Source: Dromaius novaehollandiae (Eukaryota; Chordata; Aves; Casuariiformes; Dromaiidae). From it: DNA of 64,000 bases. Every line of letters begins with the position of its first letter. Position 1 is the stretch's first letter. Positions 31,901 to 43,900 of the stretch are shown one piece after another. The notes below the pieces were generated by a model. It did no database searches and was not told the DNA's origin. It was given only the letters and a program-made list of their open reading frames with translations. The DNA is taken from positions 24,457,501 through 24,521,500 of the forward strand of contig NC_088099.1 of assembly GCF_036370855.1 (NCBI RefSeq), written 5' to 3'. Position numbers and translations under genes: made by a program.

Positions 31901-34900
31901 AAAAAAAACCCAACTTGCATCAAGCAACACATTTTTATGTCAATATAGAAATTTACCTAATCTCTTATCACATACAGATGTAAGACTTCAACTGTGGCAA
32001 CAGGAGCAAAGGGAAACAAGAGCTGAAAGCAGAAATAAGAGTGTTCCCTGCAACCCTCCATGGACAACCTGGTCTGCTGCCCTTCTCTCCATGAACTTAT
32101 TGAATTTTCTACATATGACACAAATTATCATCAATCATTTCTCCATTTCTGTAAAGTAACTCCTACCTTAACACAATCTAATCCCAGCACTACAAAATTC
32201 ATTAATGTATTTTTAAAAATGCAATTTAACTGTAATGAAAATGCTAGTTGCTAAATATTAGCTGTGGTATCAGTGTTGTTTAACACATTTCATAAATCTT
32301 ATTAATTCCACAAATAATAAATATAATAATATATTCTTTTGGGACACTGAGTGTAAAACTTAATTCTTAGAGAACCAAAAAACATGATTTTTCCCTCTGG
32401 GAATTACTAAGGCGAGGGCATGTCTCTCTGGGGACTGTCAAAAGCAAGTCTGAGTAGCAACTTTCAGGAATAACATTTCTTTCTGTTTTGTTCCACTAAA
32501 CCAAACAACACTCTTTCTGCATTCTAACTGAAGCTCTTTAAAGTAGGTATTACTGTGCTGAATTTTGGAGCAATTCCTTGTAGCAGTTGGTCAAAATAAA
32601 TACGGCTAGTGACAGCTGCATACTTTGAAAGAGAACTGTGTCTTATTTCAGCACTGACCTCTGCAGGTTGTGGCAGCAGAGCAATAGTAAAGCATCTTCT
32701 TGTCATGGAGACTATCAGCTCTTATGCCTGGCCTTCAACATCTTGCAAAAGTATATGAAGGCAGTATCTCAGAAGCCATTCTCAGAGTTTGGTGTAAACC
32801 TACTATTGGAATGTACATAACCCTTATTTAGCATAAATGATCCCAAACCAAAATTTTGCTTGAGCACCTGCAGGGCTCCCACATAACTTTTAAGTTTATA
32901 TTCTCTGCAACACTGTTAAAAAAATGACTCGAGTATTGCTAAAGCAGCCTTAAACAACCTTAGGTTTATAGCATCAGAGTTTTGTGGCATTTGGTGGCAC
33001 ACTTGTGTTTAAAAATTAATACATTCTCCTTCCCTCATGCATATAATTCCCTCTCCACTTCTGGTTCAACAATAATTCTTAACCTAAAAGGCAGCAGGTG
33101 CATGTTAATCTCTACCTCATCTCCTCCCCTCTCCACCTACCCAGCACCCCACTATCTCCATGAAGACCAGGGCACAGACAAGTGCCCACGAGCTGTGAAG
33201 CGAATGCCAGAGGAGTTTGGAGAATGACTTAAAATCAGTGGGGAGGTTTTGGACTGAGGAAGGAACAGCAGGCATGGATGCAAGAATCTGAAAAGTGCAG
33301 AGAAAAAACACACACATATCACCTCAGTGCCCTCCTCTTTGTGCACTCCCTTACAGTGCTCTGATCTTCCCACTCTATTAAAAGCAGCACAGGAAAGGAA
33401 GATCACAAGCTCCTGCCCTATCGCTACAGACAAAATCAGTAAGAGAACAAGAGTTTCTTCGTGAAATCAGACAACAGGGATTAGAAAGAGAATTTCAGCA
33501 TTCCCTTCCTTCCCTTGGGAAGGGAACGCTAAAATTCTCTTTCTAATCCCTATTGCTTCCAAGGGAAGCAGAACAGTGTAAGAAAAAATTGAGGGCAACA
33601 CAAATTCATGGGATAGGCAGGAGAGCACAAATGACGTCACTTGCTTCAAGGAAGTTCAGGCTTTGTTTTATCAACATAAAAAGATAAAGCATGACTTGTA
33701 TCTACAGCATGGAAGGTGATCTTCGCAGATAAGAACACTTTTTTTCCTTGTCTTGCATCATTCCCAAAAGACTTTACTGTACCTTAAGCATTGAGTGGAG
33801 CAGCAGCTCCTCAGTGTGCAATACATTCTTAACCTCAAAACAGAGATATTCAACCAGGTCTTTTCAATCCAACCTACGTGTCTTTGGGAGGTCTAAGATG
33901 GTCTTAAAAAGATACTTCTGATATCTTAGTGGTTACTGATCAGGGTGTGATGCAAAGCCACAGCTGGTAGCTGTCTGGAGCATGAATCCAGAGGGTTTTT
34001 GCTCAAAAATGGAGGAAATTTTTTTGCTCAAAAAAGGAGAAATGCTCTCCTTGCAGAAAGCTTTTCTGAAGTCTGGCAGCACAATTTGGGAAAGAAGTCA
34101 ATCGTGAGAGCCTTTTGTGGATGCACCTGGTCAAGCGGATCAGACAGTAAATCGAGATTTGGATAACATGTTTTTTTACCCGATAAAAGAACCAATTTGC
34201 TTACAGTCCTTTGTGAATACTAAGGCTTCATCGTATGGGTTAAGTAAAATGAGAAAAGACCCTCCCCCTCGATAAGTTATTGATCTACTCTTTTGGATAC
34301 AATTCCTCTTGGATACAGTTCAAGTTCTGCCAGATCAAACTAACTGGGTACAGAACAGCAGGATTCACAAGCAAAGATGCTTTGGAGGTAGAAGACTGGT
34401 AACAGAACAGAAGAGTAAAAAGGTCCTGTGCCTAGACATCATGGAAACCAGATTCCATTGCATTAGTGAAGGCTCTCTGAAAAGGAATCAGGATCTTGAG
34501 ATGACAGGGTGAAGTGAAGGAAAGAGGCAGTTACTCTGTCCTAATTCCACATATGATGGTAATAAGAAGGAATGATGGTGAGCAGTCAGCTACATTAAAG
34601 AGAGAAAGAAACTCCTGAGTTTAAGAACAGCACAGGAATCTAAATGTGACCATGCAAGCCAGTAAGTCAGAACTGTAGGCACAGCATACCCTGCTGATAA
34701 TAAAGAGGCAGCAAAGTTCTGGCACTCATCCGACCTTTCCTTTTTGTGGGCACTCTTTCATGACATCCAGCATAATCTGGACAACAAGACTGTGCCTTTT
34801 GTCCTCCTGATGAGAAGAGATCCTTCCTTTGGTTGATGCTGAGATGGTACAAATTAAATTAGATGTCAGATTCTGTTAAGAATGAGGCAGCAGGATAAAG

Positions 34901-37900
34901 AGGATAGCAGGTCAAATACTTCAAAGGTTGTCTGCCTCCAATAATGGGTCTGAAGCATTTTTCTGGGCCAGCACAAGGTGTTCAAAGTGTTACTCTGGCA
35001 CCATCTAAAGGACAGAAATTGCTTCAAGGACACCAGTTCTTGGAGGATTCCCAAGTGCTCTGACAAAAAGGTGACATGCTATGTCTCAGATACCCATCTT
35101 GTCCATTAAACAGGCTTGCAGAGACACTGGCTCCCACCACTGGCATCAAGTGGGAACACTGTCCTTGACCAATCTCTTCCAGTTATCTCTGTAGATCAGG
35201 AGACAGCAGAGCTTAGATAAAAGGGCACATCTCCTCTATCCTTGGGCTGCTCTGGAACAGACTTTCTTCTTTTCCTGGACTTCCAGCTTTGGAGCTGCTG
35301 TAGCAAGTGGTGCTCTAGATTTTTCTTTTTTTGGGGTACTTATATGAAGTAATTGATCTTGCTAAGAAAAATTCCTGAGCACACTCCTGAGCACTCCTTC
35401 CTGAGCACACTTACTTTCTCTTCGCACATGTTTTGAAGATTAAGCATTAGAACACAGATACATGCTGTTCATCTGTAAGGAAACAGCTGCTATGCCTCTT
35501 AGACAGAAAATTTCCTACTGAGAGAGAGTAGTCTGTGAAAACAGTCATTGCATAGGCTAAGGATCAGAAGAAGCAGTGTAAACAGAGAAAGGGAATGTAG
35601 CAATGAACCCTAGCTGGTGTCCACAAACAAAACTAAAAAAACCTCGGGTCCTTAAAGACTTACAGACAAACAGTCAAAGGAGAACAATGAGGAAATCTCA
35701 ATCTTTCTTAAAGCTAACCGTTAAAGTTACATAAAAAATAAGGGAAAAGTCTAAAAGAGTTTATTTATAAACAAATTTTCATATATAACACAAGCTTGCA
35801 TGTGAAATAAACCCTACCTGAGAAAGGTACATCTCTAAGAACCGTAGAACTCCAGCCTCCCCACAGTGAAAGCCACCCATCTCTAGCTACTTCATTGCTG
35901 ATGCACATGTACAGTTGCTTGTAGGACAACTGGCGAGATTGCATTCTAGTTCTGATCAGCTCCAGGGGACTCACTACAGTAACTGAACCAACTGAAAATG
36001 AGAAAAATATTTGTTTCTTCGTTTGTCTTTTTTAAAAATTCAGTATTTACTAGTAAAATTTCCTGAACATTTAAATATGAATCATGTCCCACCTTGCTTT
36101 ATATATTTGTTCCTGTCAACTCTCCCACAATTTTTCCTTAAAAGAATTGCCAATATAAGCTTCCCTTCCAGATAAGAATACCATATGTATTCACAGTACC
36201 TAAACTTTCTGGGCACACAGACCATTTCCTATTTTCAGCACTAGCATGATATACCCCAAGTATCTGTTAGGAATTCTCATATTCAGATGCGTTACATAAA
36301 ATAGGCTGAAACCTTCAAATACTCCTTTAAGATTAACTTTCAATAATGATTATTTTTAAGTGCAACTTCAAGAAAGTGTGCTAGGTTGCTTTGTTATAGA
36401 TAAAATGATAAGTGGAGATTAAGCGTTTGTTGCTTTCTAAGCATCTTGGCCAAATCTTACTTTAAAATACTAGGCATATCCAGCAGGTATTCTGCATCTA
36501 ATAAAAGAATTTTCTTGCATCTTGGTGGTAAGATCAGTGAGTCACCACTCACTAACAAGCTCCCATCACATTATATTTAACAGGCTTTAATGATATTACT
36601 AGACGTAAGAAGTTTTCTCTTGTTGCTGGCATAAGGTTTCTTCTAAATGTAAACTGTAGATCTGGAGCAGTCTAATACAATCAATTTGCCACATGCCCAT
36701 AGAATAACAGTTCTTCTTCTATTAGTTTTCCAGACCCTCCCATAGCAGTGACAAGTAGAATACAGAACTAGATCCCCAGAGTCTTGTAAGAAAGACCAAA
36801 AAGATATAACCTGAACTAGTTTTACAAAAATACATAGGGGAAAAGATAAACAAAATTAAGAAAATAGAAAAACAAATTCAGTCCCCTTGGTATCACAGAG
36901 GAGCAAAACAAATCCAATTTTCATTTTCCCTATAACTACCTGTGTAGCTTCCATTATAGAAAATTATGTTTATAATTTAAGTTCACCACAGAACAGACAC
37001 CTTAGTACAATTCTGTCCTTAGTAGAATTGCAATCTGTTCAAAACTTTATAGTTCTAGAAAACACTTAGAAATGTGCATTGACTATGCTCTCCATTTCTA
37101 CTTAAAAATGTGCACCCTTATAATCTCTCATATATATGCACAGTATCTGAAGACAAAGTCAAAGCACTTTTAAAAGAACAAAAAAGAGGATGAGGAACAT
37201 ATCAAGAAAAAAAGTCTTTAGCACTGCAAAACAAATATGGATACATATTCAGTAGGATAAATGTTTGGTATTGCATCAAAGTGCATTAGAGGTCATACAC
37301 TTATCATGTAGCAAAGACGGATTTAAGCAGATAACCAGAATCAATACTGATGAAACACAAATTGTTGAATTCCGTAGAACGTCTCCTGAAATTTTTGACC
37401 AAATTCTAGCAAGTGTTATCTCAAACGTATCTGTAATGAAAGTGCAACAGCAAAAACGCATCATGTCATTCCAGGTTAGAGGGTTACGTTACCCAAGAAA
37501 TGCTGGGTAATTACACACTTCAAGTCACAGCAAATTTAATTTGGAAAGGCGATAAAACAGAATACAAATATTTTATTTAGTTTTTCCTCTTTGAAGAGAT
37601 GGCAACTTACATCTACTTAAGGAGCCTGCAAGAACTGGAATGTGATCATCATCTTTTCCTAGTCTAGATTTCAGAGCTTCACTCAGTTGGTCATAGCATG
37701 TAAAATAGATTACTGTAGTAGGAAGTGCCATTATTCTAAAATATAAGAGAGGGAATCTTAATACAAGAAAACAGGATCATAATCTAAATAAACCATCTTG
37801 TATGGATATTTTGCTTAAATGAGAAAAAGTTAAACCTTCAGCTGTGTATTGTTATGGATGAAGAAAAAGCATTAATCCAACAGCTTTGACTCGCTGACTC

Positions 37901-40900
37901 TAGTTCACAGTTTCAAATTCAAAAGTCTCCCACTTTTTTGGTTTTTCATTTCATTATGAGAAACCTTAAGTAAAATGATGGCAGACTGATCTCAGCCAAA
38001 ATATATTTCACGTTAGCTTCAGAATTTTTAATAAAACAATGGAATTGAAAGATCTGAATGTGAAGCAGACAAACACGAAACCTTATGGAAGTACCTACCA
38101 AACTTAAACTTTTATCCATTTAACAACTGAAGAATATTACTTCTTTCTTACGTTCATAACACATTCTTATGTTATGTCTTTCGTATTCAACATGACTCTC
38201 ACTATTAGAAAGACTGTGGGGTGAGTGAATATAAGCTTTTTCCATTCTTCGGAATAGTATGGGCCATAATAACAACAGCTAGATCTTGTAATCATTCAGT
38301 GTTGGGGTAACGCAGCACGTCTTACTATAAAATGGCAATTAAATTTCTGTTTTATGTAGGCAGTCTGTGCCAGTACAACACGGAATATCAATACCAAAAA
38401 CCAGTATTCTAATGCATGGAAAACCAACAAGCCATAGCTTACATCTTTCAAAAACTGTGCATCTCCAGTCAAAAAGTTGGTTCTGTTCTGAAGGACTACA
38501 GAACATATATCGAAGGAAAAAAAAATCTTTGTCTTGGCTGAAATACAGACCTCTTTCTTCGTCTAGATCCTAAAGCTTTATTTTTTGAAATAGCCACATG
38601 CTGCAGGATAGCAAGCTCAAGCTCCACCATGCCTTGCTTTTCTGTGTCTATATACTGAGCACTGTGAGCAAATCAAAAGTGTACCAGTGCTTGACTTGGA
38701 ACAGTAGGACTGTAACACAACCTTCAGTGACTTAAAAGATTTGGATGTTTTTTTAATAATCTACATGTTCAATTTGACCCCTTTCTTGGACTGTTCCACA
38801 GAGGATAACTTAATTATAGAGGTTTTAATTACTATCCTTACTAGGTTGTTGTGAATATCAAGATAAAACAGATGGGGTTAGCCTGAAGAAGAGAAGACTG
38901 AGAAGAGATATGCTAACAATGTTTTATTACGTAAAAGACTCTTGTAAAGACAAAAGGAATGATCCATTTTCCATGAGCAAATTGGATAGGAAAAAAACAG
39001 TAACATTCCTTGGAATAAATAAGATTGTATTTAGATTAAAAAAAAAAATTATTAAGTACAGATAATGAGGTTCAAGACAGGAGTGCTTGTGCAGATAGCT
39101 GTGTTGCTCATTGCAGACCATTAAGAACAAGCTGGAAAGCAAGTGTCTATCAACAAATGTCTAACAATCATGTCAGACCGTATGATCCGATGATGCTATC
39201 AAGGGTATGATTCTACCTTTAAAGGGTAGAATGAAAAGTCTAATGTTCCTACTTAACAACTCAGGATATATCAAAGAGGTTGTAAGGAGAAATCTGAAGA
39301 TCTGGCTGAAATTATACTGTCTCTAGAGGTTTCTAATCAAACCAAATATATTATTTGTAACTTGAGAATTTATCATTTTTTAAAATCACTTCAAAATAAG
39401 CATGCTCATTTGTCTAAGTAATTAAGTATCCTTTATAACCATAATCTATAAGTTGTTAAAAACAAAAAAAAACATTCAACTTACAGTGTCGGGGCAAGAC
39501 CGCTCCACAGTGATTTAATTCCTTCTATTCGAATGATTTTCACAAATGCATCCTAAAATTATAACCAAAGAGCAATAATTAGCTGCAAAACTTTTCCAGT
39601 CGGTAATAATATTTTAGCACACAGAACACAAAATTAATGTATTAAAAAGTATGTTTTAAAAGTATTTTATCACTCTGAGATCTCAACGTTGTAAATGCTT
39701 ATGCTAGCACAACCTCCAACAGCAACTTTGGGCTTGAAGCTGCTTCAAATGTCTGGGTAAAACGCTAGTCTTACAGGTTTCAATGGATCCAGAACTTTAC
39801 ACATGAACTTAATTTTAAAACCCTATCTGCATTGTTAGTTCAGTTGAGGAGCATTCTGGGAGATCTGCGGATATAAGAGAGGTAAACTGGTACAGAGAAT
39901 TAGTGGTAATATAGTTCACGTGAGGAAAACAGAATTAGTGAGCTAGTACCTTGTCAGGAAAGCAGTGCAGCTGCTCTCTTCTTTGTCCTAAGAAAGGAAT
40001 TAGTATTTTCATATGTAGAAAGTATCAGTAATCACTACCTAAATCATACTGTGTAATAACATGAATATTCTCTCAATGATAACAATTTCTACCAGAACTT
40101 CATAAATAAATAAATAAATAAAGGTACAGGATGCCATTTTAACATGTTTTCAATGCACAGTTTTAAATAAATATAAAATGTTCTTTCCAACGTCCCTTTG
40201 AAATGTCCAGGTTTTTTATACCAGGCTTTGCTGCCCCCATTCTCACAAACACATATATGATCCATAAAGCCACTGGAGTATACAAAGCACTTTCCTAGTA
40301 AAACGGTATATAAGAATACAGTTATTGCTTGTAAGATTGTTCTTATTCAGCAGCATTTCCAGACAGCATATAATGGAAATGTACATTTATCTCCGGCTTG
40401 ATAAACAGGGACAGAATAATCTTGGAAAGTCACTGACAACAAATTACGTAAAAGTAAGGAGGAAACAAATACACTCCTTAGAGTGCCAGACTAAATGAAA
40501 CTGCATTCACAGGCTCCAAGAGACATGCTTATGCTATACTACCATCTGCTGAAGGCTAAAAAAACAAACACGGGACCTGGATATCCCTAGTTTATGTAAC
40601 TTTGTGAACATCTTTCAAACTTTTTAATCTTTTATTAAGCATCCCCAGCATCCATATCATAGGTGGAGGTATTACATTTTAGGCTGGACTATATTTCTAC
40701 TAGATTATCCTTTCTACTTGTTTTTGATTTCTTCTATATTACATACTTTGAATGTGTTTGAAAAATATAGTATTCCCATTACAAAAACATGCTTTGAGCT
40801 TCATGTTATGTTTTCAGATTTCTGAAGGGTTTAGAATTTACTAAAGAACCAGGGCAGAAGGCATAGTGTTTTTCCAGATTTATGGCAAGGGTGACTCCAA

Positions 40901-43900
40901 ATATGCATCCCCATATACAACATGGAATTTCTACACCTATTACCTCCTTTCTTTGTAAATCTCATGTATTAACTACAATTGAATAGCAGGAATGACTGGC
41001 ATATCTTTGAGTGCACAGTATGTTCATTTATCTAGAACCCAAGTGATAAGTGACTTAGGTAAGACTTACTATTTTTTCAGAGCTCTTTGGATTCTGGAGG
41101 TGGACTGGTATAGTATCCTGCTCACATGAGTCCTCCGATAGAATATTTAGCTATTTATTGATACCAATTTTTTTAATTTACTCAACTGAGTATTAATTGT
41201 ATGTTGTCATAATGAAAATACTTGGAAAGACAGAAAAATGCCTGTTTAAAATGGCACATATTTATGAGATTTTTTTCCCTGTGTCTCTTCAGTAGTACTT
41301 TTTTTCTTCAGCAATTTCAATGTATTTTGCTGGTTTGCTTCTCCCACCCCTTCTTACCATGCAGAAACAAACATAACTATAGGCAAACAAACTAAACATC
41401 CTGAACACAGCTCAGCATTACAAGAACTATGAGCTATATGCAACAGCAAAGAGCAAAATGCATCCTCAATTACGCTACACATTGATTTATCTTTGGAGAA
41501 TGGATTGCTTTGGGCTTGCAATCGAATTTTGACAACATCAAGAGGAGCTACTAAAACAAAACAAAGAAGTCACTTAGAAACACACTGCATGCCCTTAAAA
41601 CATAGAACTGTACAGATGCCTTAACATGAACTTCTACAACTGTTGTTTTTCAGAGGGAAAAGAAAACTGTTTTGCAATGTAATCAGCCAGAGAAAAAAAG
41701 AAGAGCATGTTTTTGCTGGACAAAATATCCTGTAGGGTTTGCAAGTGACCAGATATGTCTCTTCTAATTTACAACAGTCACACAGATAACAAATGTTAGA
41801 GATACACACAGCTCATCCAAAATCCATTATGTCATCTTGTTCAAAACTGCTGAAACTTGTGCTATTACACTGCGCTGCTGTGCTTGTTAAGTATAAGGAA
41901 ACACACCACATAGGTGTAAGTGACATACCACAGAAGAAACAAGGCCTATGAGATAAGCTTTTGGCCACAAGCATGTAAAATATTACAGCATTTTTCATGT
42001 GTTTATTCCTACTCCATTAACTGATTTTAATGGCGGTGTTCAAAAGAAAAAGGTTAAACTTGCAGTCCTCTTTCCTTCTTTACTGTATGTAGGGAAGTCC
42101 TAAAACTTTAGAGTTGTACAAAAGCAAGCGAGGGTTTAATTGCTTCCTCTCTGCCCCTAAAAATTGTGGATCTATCCATTGTGAAGAATGGATAGCCATA
42201 CAGTGGCTGCATACACTACTGAAGTAAAATGTCATACTAAGAACAAGCCACTTCTGCGTTGAAACTTTTTTCAGTTAACATTTTGTTCAGTGTCATGAGG
42301 TCTCATTTAGATGAACTGCAAGGTTTAACAGATTTCAAACTATTTAGTAAGAAAACAAAACTATAATACATACTTTACAATATCCAAAGCACAAAAGTAT
42401 ATCTTCAGTAAAGATACAAATAACCCCTAATCTCAGAAGTGCTCCACAGACACATCTCCGCAGATTATCAGGCAAGATGGAGCTCTATCAGTTTATGTTC
42501 CTGGAAGTACTCCACGTGCACGTACTTAAGTGCACAGCACATATATGAAATAAATTCTCACGTATGGCACAAGCTGTACTTCAAAAAAAATACAAGTGCA
42601 CTTCCCCCATTAATATCGTGGTATGCCCATATGTGTCCATACAAGAGGATTCTATCAACTGCACCTCTACTATGCATACAATCCCTGAAATGAGGCAGAA
42701 AACCAAGGTTTTACTTTTTTTGTTGCCAATATGTACTGAAATGTTTTGCCAGTGAAAATGGTGAGACAGCCATTCATCTTGTAAAGACGAGTTGAAAGTT
42801 TATATCCTATTTTTCTGCAGATTACAGCAAGATATCTCAGAAGTTTGTTCTCTGAACTTCTCATGGCTTCCTCAATAGCCAGACCTGACTGGTATTTTTA
42901 TGCCTGTTAGTGCCACGTCGGAGAAGTTACTAAAACCTTCTGGAGATGGATAGTAGATTTTCAAGAATATTTTCAGTCCCTCTATCTTCTCTAGGCAAAA
43001 TCTTTAAGTTAACTTAAGTAATGTAAGAGAAGCAAGCACACTTCATTTACCAGCAAGGCTTCCATCGCACCAGAAGTATGTAAAAGTTCGTGTGTATCAT
43101 CTCGTTACTTTTCATTAGGAAGTTAACAAATACACTGCCCACAACTGCCATCTCTTCCACTTTTCAATACTGCAATTAGCATAGGGCTTACTATGTTTTT
43201 TAACAGCAAAAATACTCTGCTATACCACCACGCAACCCTTATGTAGCTGAGTGCCACTAGGAGAACGTGTCAACAGGCTAGAGAAGAGTGGCACAGGCTT
43301 TTTTTTATATATGCAGCATCATCCTTAACAAACATAAATTAGTATTTTCAAAAGAAAGCTCATAATTTTGAGCAAGCTGCAGGACTGCTTGAGATAACAC
43401 TGTGATTTGTCCTCTCAAAAGTGTAAATACAGACTATCTATAATGAAATCCAATTACACTTGTTCTTTACCAAAGATGCAAACATACTGTTGTGTTTCTA
43501 CTTTTCACCATTTATTTTACTGAAAATCATTGTACTTGAATGATTCTTCAGAATGCTTTTTAACTCAAGGGTTTCTTCAAATAAATCACGTAAAGATGCG
43601 CTAAGCAACCAGCATCTGGTAGCTATGCTGTCCCCACTGTTTAGTTGAGAAAGTCATATAGAAGTCAATGGCTTATCTGTGACAATGGAATGCTTGCTCT
43701 GCTATACATTCTGTGGCTTCAATATGCATTTAAAAATATATATTAATTATACAAATATATATTCTATTTTACAAATTGGCTGAATTCCATCCTAATTATT
43801 TTGAATGCAGGATTCAGCTCCAGATTTTGACTCTTACATTTAGAGGTCTACAGGTGACCTAGGTGTCTAAATTCCTCCCTATAGTCAATATATATCTAAT

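Noticed and set aside
40287-41490. Cryptic splice pair (at|gtgtag to tactccag) as the normal SLC25A40 structure
   Set aside because: In frame, but it would delete the conserved GKCFVYS segment that is plainly present in the genome, so it is kept only as a possible rescue.
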